Source: Dehalococcoidia bacterium
GTDB lineage: Bacteria > Chloroflexota > Dehalococcoidia > GIF9 > AB-539-J10
DNA: 13,725 nucleotides
Direction: 5' to 3'
Assembly: GCA_030606165.1 (NCBI GenBank)
Contig: JAUWGZ010000033.1
Span: 1 to 13,725 of the forward strand
The translations under genes were made by a program, and so were the position numbers. The notes under the pieces are model-generated. The model had not been told where the DNA came from. It searched no databases and saw only the letters and a list, made by a program, of their open reading frames with translations. Positions 1 to 6,257 of this stretch are shown piece after piece; the stretch's first letter is position 1, and each line of letters opens with the position of its first letter.

Positions 1-719
1 GATGCGATGAACTCTTTATCCTCCAGTCCCTCGGCTACGATGATGCTCATCATGGCATTTATCAGGGCAGCATCTGTGCCTGACCTTAATTGCAGGTGTA
101 TATCAGCCAGATGCCTTGCCGTGGCAGTTTTCCTGGGATCAGTGTAGATAACTTTAGCTCCCTTGGCTTTAGCTCGGACTACCCTTCGGGCTATCATGGG
201 GAAGGTCTCCGTAATATTAACACCGGCGAGGAAGATGCAGTCAGCGAGCTCAATTTCAGGCTGGGATGTCTGCATTGCCCCTGAGCCCATGGCAGGAATT
301 AGAGCTGCTGCTGCTGGAGAGTGACATAATCTGCCGCAATACTCTATATTATTAGTACCCATCACCAAGCGGGTAAACTTCTGCATCACATAAGCATCCT
401 CATTGCTATTCCGACACGAGGCGATGAAGCCAAAATCCTCTGGACTGGCTTCCTTCAGCTTGGAGGATATTAAGTCAAGAGCTTTGTCCCAGGATGTCTC
501 GCTAAGCGTGCCATTCTTTCTCACCAGCGGCATTTTCAACCTGTCTGCACTATAGAGAAACTCATAGGCATTCTTGCCTTTAGGGCAATTCGCCCCCTGG
601 TTTACCGGGTGTTCTTTCCAAGGTTCTTGTCCGATTATCTTGCCGTCTTTGACAACCAAGTCAATGCCACACCCGCAGCTGCAATAGGGACATATTGTTG
701 ATACATATTCAATGCTCAT
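1..719 (-). CDS. fdhA: Formate dehydrogenase alpha-type molybdopterin oxidoreductase, N-terminal part (cut by window edge)
   Basis: Reading leftward from an ATG at 719, the frame stays open to the window edge and gives 239 residues. The N-terminus has a [4Fe-4S] site, C10-x2-C13-x3-C17 with C45 (NCPKGK), typical of the Fe4S4 domain of the DMSO-reductase/formate dehydrogenase superfamily. A later segment, YCGRLCHSP, puts C132 directly before H133, the position of the Mo/W ligand selenocysteine-histidine pair in formate dehydrogenases; here the codon is TGT (Cys), not TGA. The start overlaps the stop of the MvhD-like gene by ATGA, so the two are probably translationally coupled. Formate oxidation is the likely role, with electrons passed to the MvhD-like partner. 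Other molybdopterin oxidoreductases share this N-terminal layout, and the catalytic and C-terminal domains lie outside the window, so substrate is inferred. Confidence 0.85.
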   Translation of the reverse strand, partial: MSIEYVSTICPYCSCGCGIDLVVKDGKIIGQEPWKEHPVNQGANCPKGKNAYEFLYSADRLKMPLVRKNGTLSETSWDKALDLISSKLKEASPEDFGFIASCRNSNEDAYVMQKFTRLVMGTNNIEYCGRLCHSPAAAALIPAMGSGAMQTSQPEIELADCIFLAGVNITETFPMIARRVVRAKAKGAKVIYTDPRKTATARHLADIHLQLRSGTDAALINAMMSIIVAEGLEDKEFIA

Positions 720-1135
720 TCTTGCCTCTTGTTAAGTGGACTCGGGCCAAGATTTCTTATAGTCTGGGTAAAACTGCTAATAGTCTCAGCCATTTTTAGC
801 GCCTCAGAGGCTCCAATCCATTGCAGCCTTAGCCTATCGCTACTAATTCCTATAGCCTTGAGAAAAGGCTTCAAGCCGGCGACTCTTCTTCTGGCGCTCA
901 GGTTGCCTTTCACATAGTGACACTCTTGTGGGTGACAGCCACAGACTAAGACACCGTCGGCGCCTGCACTCATTGCCTTCAAGATTAGCATCTCGCTCAC
1001 TCTGCCAGAGCACATCAGCCTTATTATGTGCACATTGGGAGGATATTGTAGCCGTGAGGTACCCGCCAGGTCAGCAGCGGCATAGGAACACCAGTTGCAA
1101 AAGAAAGCAACTATCTTGGGCTCAAATTTGTCCAT
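716..1135 (-). CDS. mvhD: Hydrogenase iron-sulfur subunit, MvhD/FlpD family
   Basis: This 139-residue protein matches the MvhD/FrhD/FlpD delta-subunit family in length and cysteine pattern: C13-N-W-C16, C42 in LMCSGRV, and C65-G-C67-H-P-x2-C72 followed by HYVKGN. In this family the subunit carries a [2Fe-2S] cluster and transfers electrons from a hydrogenase or formate dehydrogenase to HdrA of a heterodisulfide-reductase-like complex. It is soluble, with no signal peptide or membrane segment. The start is supported by AAGGAG upstream on the minus strand. It overlaps the downstream molybdopterin subunit by four bases, which suggests a formate-dehydrogenase-linked electron transfer module. No Hdr genes are inside the window. 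The family call is firm; the partner complex is inference. Confidence 0.9.
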   Translation of the reverse strand: MDKFEPKIVAFFCNWCSYAAADLAGTSRLQYPPNVHIIRLMCSGRVSEMLILKAMSAGADGVLVCGCHPQECHYVKGNLSARRRVAGLKPFLKAIGISSDRLRLQWIGASEALKMAETISSFTQTIRNLGPSPLNKRQE

Positions 1136-1217
1136 TGGTGACTCCTTGATTGTTGATACGACCCGCCTGATACATTAGACAGCGTGTGGTAAAATGCAAA
1201 CATAAAGCAATTAGGCT

Positions 1218-1253
1218 TAATGCCGAATGGGCATTATACCCTGTGGGGGTATA
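1218..1253. promoter_or_regulatory. Double inverted-repeat operator in front of the CsoR/CstR-family gene
   Basis: Two perfect inverted repeats of identical geometry overlap by two bases. The first is TAATGCC-GAATG-GGCATTA (1218-1236) and the second is TATACCC-TGTGG-GGGTATA (1235-1253). The second has the G/C-tract flanked by TA-rich ends expected of CsoR-family operators. It lies 36 bases before the regulator's ATG and in the divergent region with the mvhD-like gene. Autoregulation is therefore likely, and control of the divergent operon is possible. I found no convincing -35/-10 pair for either direction in 1136-1289. Confidence 0.7.
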
Positions 1254-1289
1254 GTATGTCAACGGAGCCTGATTCCTCCGGAGGATATA

Positions 1290-1574
1290 ATGGTTGAAGA
1301 AACGATATCAAAAGAAGTTCTGTTGAACCGATTGAAAAGACTTGAGGGACAAGTTCGGGGCGTTGAGAGGATGATCGAGGATGGGCGTGACTGTGAGAGC
1401 ATTATTACTCAATTGGGGGCAGTGCGCTCGGCAATTGAAGGCGTTGGGGCGCTTCTGCTCAGAAATTATATGAAGATTTGCTTTGACAACAAAACACCCG
1501 AATGTGCTGGCATTGAGTCTCTGGAGCGGGCTATTGCTATCTGGAGTCGGGTACATATTGGGGATAAAACTTAG
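1290..1574 (+). CDS. CsoR/CstR-family transcriptional repressor, C-Y-C type
   Basis: A 94-residue all-helical DUF156-family repressor. The family signature LLNRLKRLEGQVRGVERMI lies at residues 11-29. The start chosen is the ATG at 1290, which has CCGGAGG five bases upstream. An in-frame ATG at 1227 lies inside the operator and lacks such a site. Copper-sensing CsoR uses Cys-His-Cys. Here the matching positions are C35, Y60 and C64, so both cysteines remain but the histidine is replaced. Loss of the histidine with retention of both cysteines is the pattern of CstR, which senses persulfides by forming di- to tetrasulfide links. An extra C72 lies nearby. It is followed after three bases by a methyltransferase gene. 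The family is certain; persulfide sensing rather than metal or formaldehyde sensing is inference. Confidence 0.92.
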   Translation: MVEETISKEVLLNRLKRLEGQVRGVERMIEDGRDCESIITQLGAVRSAIEGVGALLLRNYMKICFDNKTPECAGIESLERAIAIWSRVHIGDKT

Positions 1575-1577
1575 GGG

Positions 1578-2315
1578 ATGAAAAGGGTGGCTACGAATCA
1601 GGTTAGCACTGTGGGGAATAGCAGTAATCGTTTTAAGGGCTCTTTTTTTCCGGTAGGAATGGTTGAGTCTAAGGTTCGTGTTTTTGACTCTTTGGCCTCA
1701 GATTATGATGCTTGGTTTGAAGAAGAAGGAAGATTGATATTTGCCTCAGAGGTTGAAGCTTTGAGGCAAGCCTTATCTTTGCTACCTAAGCCTTGGATCG
1801 AAGTGGGAGTAGGCAGCGGTCGTTTTGCTCAGGCTTTAGGCATAGATATTGGCTTGGACCCATCGAGCAAACTTTTGGAGATGGCTAGAAATAGAGGCAT
1901 AAGCGTGTTCTTAGGTAGGGGCGAGGAAATGCCATTTCTGGATGGTGTTTTTGGAACAGCTTTCTTCGTTGTTACCTTATGTTTTGTTGATTCACCTAGG
2001 GAAACTTTGGGCGAAGCGGCCCGTCTCCTCAAAAGTGGAGGGAAAGTGGTACTGGGCATGGTATTTAGGGAAAGCCCTTGGGGGCAACTTTATCAAAGGG
2101 AGAAGGAAACGGGCCATAATTTTTACAGACATGCTACGTTCTATAGCCATGCCGAGGTTGGCATGCTTCTAAAGCAAACTGGCTTCTCCATCGAGAAGGT
2201 TGTCTCGACGTTGTTTCAGCACCCTGGTGAAGTAAATCATATTGAACTACCGCGACAGGGTTTCTCTGCTGATGCTGGTTTCGCTGTGATCTTGGCGGGT
2301 AAAGCCAGTGTCTAG
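1578..2315 (+). CDS. Class I SAM-dependent methyltransferase (methyltransferase type 11-like)
   Basis: The 245-residue product has motif I EVGVGSG at residues 75-81, the acidic residue of the second strand in IGLDPS (D94), and a post-core region LLKSGGKVVLG. These are typical of UbiE/methyltransferase-11 type enzymes that move a methyl group from SAM. The substrate cannot be read from the sequence. The frame opens three bases after the repressor stop, so the genes are likely co-transcribed. The first 27 residues are low-complexity and polar, with no recognisable domain. An internal ATG at 1659, preceded by GGTAGGA, starts right before the family-like segment VFDSLASDYDAWF and may be the true start. 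A cytoplasmic enzyme is expected, with no membrane segment. Confidence 0.85.
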   Translation: MKRVATNQVSTVGNSSNRFKGSFFPVGMVESKVRVFDSLASDYDAWFEEEGRLIFASEVEALRQALSLLPKPWIEVGVGSGRFAQALGIDIGLDPSSKLLEMARNRGISVFLGRGEEMPFLDGVFGTAFFVVTLCFVDSPRETLGEAARLLKSGGKVVLGMVFRESPWGQLYQREKETGHNFYRHATFYSHAEVGMLLKQTGFSIEKVVSTLFQHPGEVNHIELPRQGFSADAGFAVILAGKASV

Positions 2316-2328
2316 GCGATAGCACAAA

Positions 2329-3099
2329 ATGGCTGGCTCTATCATTTGTGGACCAGTGCCATCCTGGCGGTTGGGAAGATCGCTGGGAATTGACCTTTTA
2401 TCTCATAAGGCTAAAACTTGCAATTTTAACTGCGTTTATTGTCAGCTAAGTGAAACTGTTAACCCTGTTACCCAGCGAGGGGAATTTGCTTCCCTTGGCC
2501 AGCTAACTGAGGAATTAAAGGAAGTAAGGGGCATAGCTGCCGATTATGTCACTTTTTCCGGGACAGGAGAGCCTACTTTAGCTAGCAATCTAGGGCAGGC
2601 TATCGAAATAGCAAAATCAAGTTTAAATCTCCCTGTAGCAGTTCTGACTAACTCCTCTTTAATGCCCAGAGAGGATGTGCGCCATGACCTTGCCGAGGCG
2701 GATGTAGTGGTAGCTACAGTAGACGCTCATACCCAAGAGTTATTTAGACAAATTAATAGACCTGTAACTGCACTTTTGCTCACTGATATACTTGAAGGTA
2801 TTAAGCTCTTCCGAAGAGAGTTTGAAGGCAAGCTGTGTCTGGAGGTAATGTTCATAAAACTCAATGAGAATTTCGCTGGGGAAATAGCACAGGTAGTGAG
2901 GTTGCTTTCGCCCGACCAAGTACAAATTAATACCCCTTTGCGCCCTTGCGCTGTTAAGCCTCTAACACCATCGCAAATGAGTTTTATAAAAGGTGAGTTT
3001 GTCAAACTTGGGGATGTAATCACAGTTTATGAAGCATCTAGGCCTGAAGTCACACCGCTGAACTTAAAAGAAACCTTGCGACGAGGACCAAAAGTCTAA
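2329..3099 (+). CDS. Radical SAM protein, COG0731 (wyosine synthetase-like) family
   Basis: The 256-residue protein opens with GPVPSWRLGRSLGIDLL, close to the conserved GPVPSRRLG start of the bacterial COG0731 group, with Trp instead of the first Arg. The radical SAM cluster site is C31-x3-C35-x2-C38 (CNFNCVYC), followed by a GTGEPT motif that corresponds to the GGE SAM-binding element. It would bind a [4Fe-4S] cluster and cleave SAM to a 5'-deoxyadenosyl radical. COG0731 is named after the archaeal/eukaryotic tRNA wyosine enzyme, but bacterial members are mostly of unknown function. It follows the methyltransferase after 13 bases and is probably in the repressor's operon. The only upstream translation signal is weak. 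Confidence 0.88.
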   Translation: MAGSIICGPVPSWRLGRSLGIDLLSHKAKTCNFNCVYCQLSETVNPVTQRGEFASLGQLTEELKEVRGIAADYVTFSGTGEPTLASNLGQAIEIAKSSLNLPVAVLTNSSLMPREDVRHDLAEADVVVATVDAHTQELFRQINRPVTALLLTDILEGIKLFRREFEGKLCLEVMFIKLNENFAGEIAQVVRLLSPDQVQINTPLRPCAVKPLTPSQMSFIKGEFVKLGDVITVYEASRPEVTPLNLKETLRRGPKV

Positions 3100-3117
3100 A
3101 TAAGTTATGTTAAAGGT

Positions 3118-3135
3118 AAACAGGGAACCCTGTTT
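3118..3135. repeat. Perfect palindrome between the radical SAM gene and the trmO promoter
   Basis: AAACAGGG-AA-CCCTGTTT is an 8+8 inverted repeat ending four bases before the -35 box of the next promoter and 18 bases after the radical SAM stop codon. It lacks a following T-tract, so it is more likely an operator or a Rho-independent-terminator remnant than a working intrinsic terminator. Confidence 0.5.
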
Positions 3136-3138
3136 GGG

Positions 3139-3166
3139 TTGTGAACTATGTGACTAATGATATAAT
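3139..3166 (+). promoter_or_regulatory. Promoter for the trmO-like gene
   Basis: A -35 box TTGTGA (3139-3144) is separated by 16 bases from a perfect -10 TATAAT (3161-3166). A TGa just upstream of the -10 gives an extended -10 element. Transcription would start near 3173, about 30 bases before the ATG at 3204. This splits the plus-strand cluster into at least two transcription units. Confidence 0.65.
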
Positions 3167-3203
3167 TTGGAAAATTGATAGCTTAGTTAATAAGGCTTAA
3201 GGG

Positions 3204-3626
3204 ATGGGGAAAAGGCATAGTCTGGAATTGGAGCCCATCGGGATAATTCATTCTCCTTACAGGGATACGGGGAAAGCCCCTTATCAGGGCTATAAAAGGG
3301 GGGAGATTTCTCAGATAGAGGTATTTAAGAAATTCGAGGAAGGCTTAAAAGACATTGAGGGATTTTCCCATATTATAGTTATTTACTGGTTTCATAAGTC
3401 TCAGGGATATCATCTGCTGGTTAAGACGCCCTGGGACGATAGTTTACACGGTCTCTTCACCACCAGGTCACCGCATAGACCTTGTCCCCTGGGATTGACT
3501 GTAGCGGAGCTGGTTGCCAGGGAAAAGAATATCTTAAAGGTGAAGGGGCTAGATGCCATAGACGGCACCCCTCTTTTAGATATCAAGCCATATTTTCCCG
3601 CGATAGATGAGAAAGCTAGCTGTTAA
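3204..3626 (+). CDS. trmO: TrmO/TsaA-family protein (tRNA t6A37 N6-methyltransferase-like)
   Basis: The 140-residue protein consists of one TsaA-like domain. It starts with LEPIGIIHSPY (residues 9-19), contains the FSHIIVIYWFH strand, the signature RSPHRPCPLGL at 88-98 and the DAIDGTPLLDIKPY block at 117-130. In TrmO this beta-barrel domain uses SAM to methylate t6A at position 37 of tRNA. Many short TsaA-only proteins in anaerobes have not been tested and may do something else. The usual Asn in the RPNPIG signature is Cys94 here. E. coli TrmO is longer because of a C-terminal domain that is absent here. The gene has its own promoter at 3139-3166 but sits between radical SAM and TauE/DUF89 genes, so its job may lie in that cluster. 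Confidence 0.85.
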   Translation: MGKRHSLELEPIGIIHSPYRDTGKAPYQGYKRGEISQIEVFKKFEEGLKDIEGFSHIIVIYWFHKSQGYHLLVKTPWDDSLHGLFTTRSPHRPCPLGLTVAELVAREKNILKVKGLDAIDGTPLLDIKPYFPAIDEKASC

Positions 3627-3643
3627 AGTTGGCTGGCTTGAAG

Positions 3644-3680
3644 ATAAGCTAAGGATGGAGAAGACCTAATAGCAGCTTAT
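3644..3680. repeat. Inverted repeat in the 96-bp gap before the first TauE gene
   Basis: ATAAGCT (3644-3650) and AGCTTAT (3674-3680) are perfect complements around a 23-base spacer in the gap 3627-3722. It is neither clearly a terminator nor an operator. The AT-rich run TAATATTATAAAG just before the ATG at 3723 may hold a -10 box, but no good -35 accompanies it. Confidence 0.25.
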
Positions 3681-3722
3681 TCCTCCAGGCCCTATTTTGT
3701 TCTAATATTATAAAGAAGTAAT

Positions 3723-4478
3723 ATGATTAATACCTATTTTACTCCCGTTCTCTTTTTTGTAATTGCATTTGTATTCTCAATGTTAGGAAGGGGCGGAGCA
3801 ACCCTGTATGTGCCTATTTTATTTTGGCTAGGAATGGACCTCAAACCAGAAGCAATTCCACTTGGAATGCTGCTAAATGTGGCAAATACATCTGTGCCTG
3901 CTTTGACTTTTGGGCTGAAAAAGATGATAAATTGGAAACTAGCTATTCCTTCTGGCTTGGCAATGATAGCATTTGCTCCTTTAGGAGCTTGGTTAAATAT
4001 TAGCCTGCCAACAAAAGCTATAATCCTTATATTAGCCTCATTTACAGCTATTTCTGTTATTCCTTTAATAGGTAACTGGCATCTTAAATATGAACCATCT
4101 CTCCAAGGGGGCATTAAAGTGGGTGTGTTCGGTGGTTCCATCCTTGGTTTTTTTGCTGGTTTAATAGGAAGAGGCGGGGGAAGTTTTGTCGTGCCTTTAC
4201 TTTATGTCGTAGGTTTAGATATGAAGATTGCTGTAGCAACATCGGCTTTTGTAGTAACCTTCTCTGGCATATCCAGCTTCTTATCACATATGACTTTGCA
4301 AGCACAACCTCAATGGCTTATTTGGATTCCCTGTGTGATAGCAGTGTTAGCTGGAAGCCAACTCGGCTCTAGATTAATGATAACGAAACTAAAACCAAAT
4401 CATCTAAAATGGATTTTTGTTACCATTAGCCTTGGAGTAGCAATAGCCCTTATTGTCAAGGATGTAATACTAGGATGA
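3723..4478 (+). CDS. TauE/SafE-family membrane permease, GRGG subtype
   Basis: The 251-residue protein is almost entirely hydrophobic segments, about eight by inspection, arranged as two homologous halves in the TauE/SafE pattern. Each half begins with a glycine-rich loop: GRGGATLYVP with R23, and GRGGGSFVVP with R150. Canonical members, including the second TauE/SafE gene here, have a small hydrophobic residue instead (GVGGG, GLGGG). The family is linked to export of sulfite, sulfoacetate and related anions, or uptake of sulfur species, across the inner membrane. The paired arginines hint at a distinct anionic substrate. Its stop overlaps the DUF89 start by ATGA, so the two are translationally coupled. 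Base composition is more AT-rich than in the flanking genes. Confidence 0.88.
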   Translation: MINTYFTPVLFFVIAFVFSMLGRGGATLYVPILFWLGMDLKPEAIPLGMLLNVANTSVPALTFGLKKMINWKLAIPSGLAMIAFAPLGAWLNISLPTKAIILILASFTAISVIPLIGNWHLKYEPSLQGGIKVGVFGGSILGFFAGLIGRGGGSFVVPLLYVVGLDMKIAVATSAFVVTFSGISSFLSHMTLQAQPQWLIWIPCVIAVLAGSQLGSRLMITKLKPNHLKWIFVTISLGVAIALIVKDVILG

Positions 4479-5323
4479 GAACATACCTAGATTGTATACC
4501 TTGTTTCTTTAAGCAAGCACTTAAAGCAGCGAGACTCGCCGGCGCAAATGAGGATACCCAGAAAAGGATACTGGATAATTTAGCTGCAGAAATACCTAAT
4601 TTCCCTTTATCAAGTTCACCACCTGAAATGGGAGGAATTGTTTATAGACTTGTTAGAGAAATTACTGGTGAGGAAGACCCATTCAAAGAGGTAAAGGATG
4701 AATACAATAAAATAGCCCTAAATAGTTATCCTGATTTGAAGAACAAAGTAATTCACTCTGGAGATAGATTATTAGCAGCCATAAGACTAGCAATTGCTGG
4801 CAATGTGATTGACCTGGGGGTAGATAATCCGTTTGACCTTGAGAAAGAAATAGAGGATGTATTTAAAAAAGACTTTGCTATCTTTGATTATCAAGAATTT
4901 AAAGAGGCTCTAAAAAGTACAAAACAGATTCTCTATTTAGCCGATAATGCTGGGGAGGTAGTATTCGACCGTATATTAATTGAAGAATTAAATAAAGAGG
5001 TTACCTATGTGGTGAGAGATAAGCCTGTTATTAATGATGCCTTAATAGAAGATGCTAAATTTTGTGGCATAGATAAAATGGCTAAGATTATCTCTAATGG
5101 GTCTGATGTGCCCGGGACAGTTTTAAGTTTATGCTCAAGAGATTTTTTAGATCTTTATGAAAAGGCAAAACTAATTATCAGCAAAGGACAAGGAAATTTT
5201 GAAGGGTTAGCAGGAAGTGACAATGCACCTATCTTCTTCTTATTTAAAGTAAAATGCCCTGTCATTGGTAATGATGTTGGATGCAATGATGGTGATATTG
5301 TCTTAAAGTACAATTGTAAGTAA
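4475..5323 (+). CDS. DUF89/ARMT1-like damage-control phosphatase family protein
   Basis: The 282-residue protein matches the prokaryotic DUF89 group. It has a short N-terminal C7-x2-C10 motif (YLDCIPC), a metal-binding DNAGE motif at 157-161, RDKPVIND at 181-188 and SKGQGN at 236-241. DUF89 proteins are metal-dependent (Mn or Co) phosphatases proposed to clear damaged or excess phosphometabolites. The prokaryotic CxxC subgroup has structures but no settled substrate. The ATGA overlap with the TauE-like permease strongly suggests joint function, for example removal of a phosphorylated or sulfur-containing metabolite linked to export. No signal peptide is seen, so it is cytoplasmic. The DNA is strikingly AT-rich, with one 60-base stretch (4681-4740) at 28% G+C. 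Confidence 0.88.
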   Translation: MRTYLDCIPCFFKQALKAARLAGANEDTQKRILDNLAAEIPNFPLSSSPPEMGGIVYRLVREITGEEDPFKEVKDEYNKIALNSYPDLKNKVIHSGDRLLAAIRLAIAGNVIDLGVDNPFDLEKEIEDVFKKDFAIFDYQEFKEALKSTKQILYLADNAGEVVFDRILIEELNKEVTYVVRDKPVINDALIEDAKFCGIDKMAKIISNGSDVPGTVLSLCSRDFLDLYEKAKLIISKGQGNFEGLAGSDNAPIFFLFKVKCPVIGNDVGCNDGDIVLKYNCK

Positions 5324-5341
5324 GCGAGATATTTTTATTTT

Positions 5342-5356
5342 TTATCATGCTGATAA
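5342..5356. repeat. Small inverted repeat upstream of the second TauE/SafE gene
   Basis: TTATCA-TGC-TGATAA forms a perfect 6+6 palindrome in the 56-base gap before the gene at 5380. It follows a T-rich run rather than preceding one, so it is not a forward terminator. It could be an operator half-site pair. Weak evidence. Confidence 0.25.
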
Positions 5357-5379
5357 GAAATTAGGGGCTTCATGAAGGA

Positions 5380-6210
5380 ATGTTGCAAAGCTATTTACTC
5401 ATATTACTAGCTACCGGAGCCGGTGCTGGTTTTGCCAGCGGACTGCTGGGAGTTGGTGGCGGTTTCATCATGGTTCCGGTCAGCTACTGGATTATCCTGG
5501 CTATGGGCATCTCTCCAGACATTGCCATAAGAATAGCCATCGGGACAAGTCTGCTGGTGATTTTGCCTACAGCGATAAGTGGCACCTGGAGACATAATAA
5601 GAAGAAGGCAGTTCAGTGGAAAACCGCCTTAATTCTAGGCTCATGTGCCCTGGTCGGGGCCGTGGTTGGAGCTACCCTGGCAGCTCACCTTCCTGGCGAA
5701 GTACTGAGAAAAGGCTTTGGAGGACTGGTTCTGGCTGTTGCCTTATGGATGGGTTTGGGAATAATGCCAAAGTTGAGAAGAGAGGCTGAAGAGCCACGGG
5801 AAAATTTCTGGCTTGTGGCGGCTTGCGGCTTCCCTATAGGCATGGTGAGCGGGTTGACCGGGCTTGGTGGTGGGGCATTGATAGTCCCTATGCTGGTGTT
5901 AGCATTAAATTTTCCCATGCATATTGCTATAGGAACATCGGTGGCTTCAATAATATTCGCCAGCCTGGGTGGTACTGCTGGTTATATCGTAAATGGACTG
6001 GGAGTATCTGGCCTGCTCCCTCATTCCATAGGCTATGTAGATTTGTCCATATGGCTATGCCTGGCAGCTACCAGCATACCCCTAGCTCCGCTTGGAGCCC
6101 GGGCGGCACATGCCCTGCCGGCGAAACAACTACGGTATATCTTTATTGCTTTTATGGTCTACGCAGGCTTAAGGATGATTGGCGTATTTAAACCGGGCAC
6201 AGGGCTTTGA
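5380..6210 (+). CDS. TauE/SafE-family membrane permease, canonical subtype
   Basis: The 276-residue protein has the two-half TauE/SafE layout with the standard glycine loops: GLLGVGGGFIMVP near residues 21-33 and GLTGLGGGALIVP in the second half. About eight membrane segments are visible. A soluble loop (PKLRREAEEPREN) separates the halves. The family moves sulfite, sulfonate-derived anions or other sulfur species across the inner membrane. The ATG at 5380 has AGGGG 12 bases upstream, which is loose, so the start is not firm. The gene is more G+C-rich than the neighbouring TauE/DUF89 pair, so it may have a separate history. It converges on the thioredoxin-DsbD-like gene with a 47-base gap. 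Confidence 0.88.
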   Translation: MLQSYLLILLATGAGAGFASGLLGVGGGFIMVPVSYWIILAMGISPDIAIRIAIGTSLLVILPTAISGTWRHNKKKAVQWKTALILGSCALVGAVVGATLAAHLPGEVLRKGFGGLVLAVALWMGLGIMPKLRREAEEPRENFWLVAACGFPIGMVSGLTGLGGGALIVPMLVLALNFPMHIAIGTSVASIIFASLGGTAGYIVNGLGVSGLLPHSIGYVDLSIWLCLAATSIPLAPLGARAAHALPAKQLRYIFIAFMVYAGLRMIGVFKPGTGL

Positions 6211-6215
6211 GCCCT
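6201..6215. repeat. Hairpin over the stop codon of the second TauE/SafE gene
   Basis: AGGGCT-TTG-AGCCCT is a perfect 6+6 hairpin whose right arm contains the end of the TGA stop (6208-6210). No T-run follows on either strand, so it is at best a weak transcript-end structure between the convergent genes. Confidence 0.35.
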
Positions 6216-6257
6216 AAAAGGCACCCAGAATCGGCGGCATGGACGCACCTTACTGGT

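Noticed and set aside
301..360. Possible selenocysteine codon in the formate dehydrogenase-like gene
   Set aside because: The codon at the ligand position before His133 is TGT (Cys132), not TGA, and no in-frame stop occurs up to the window edge.
1227..1289. Upstream ATG at 1227 as the start of the repressor
   Set aside because: It lies inside the double operator, adds residues foreign to the family, and the ATG at 1290 has a strong Shine-Dalgarno site.
3118..3135. Palindrome read as an intrinsic terminator of the radical SAM gene
   Set aside because: The arms are perfect, but no T-run follows and the loop would be only two bases, so it is listed as a palindrome of unknown role.
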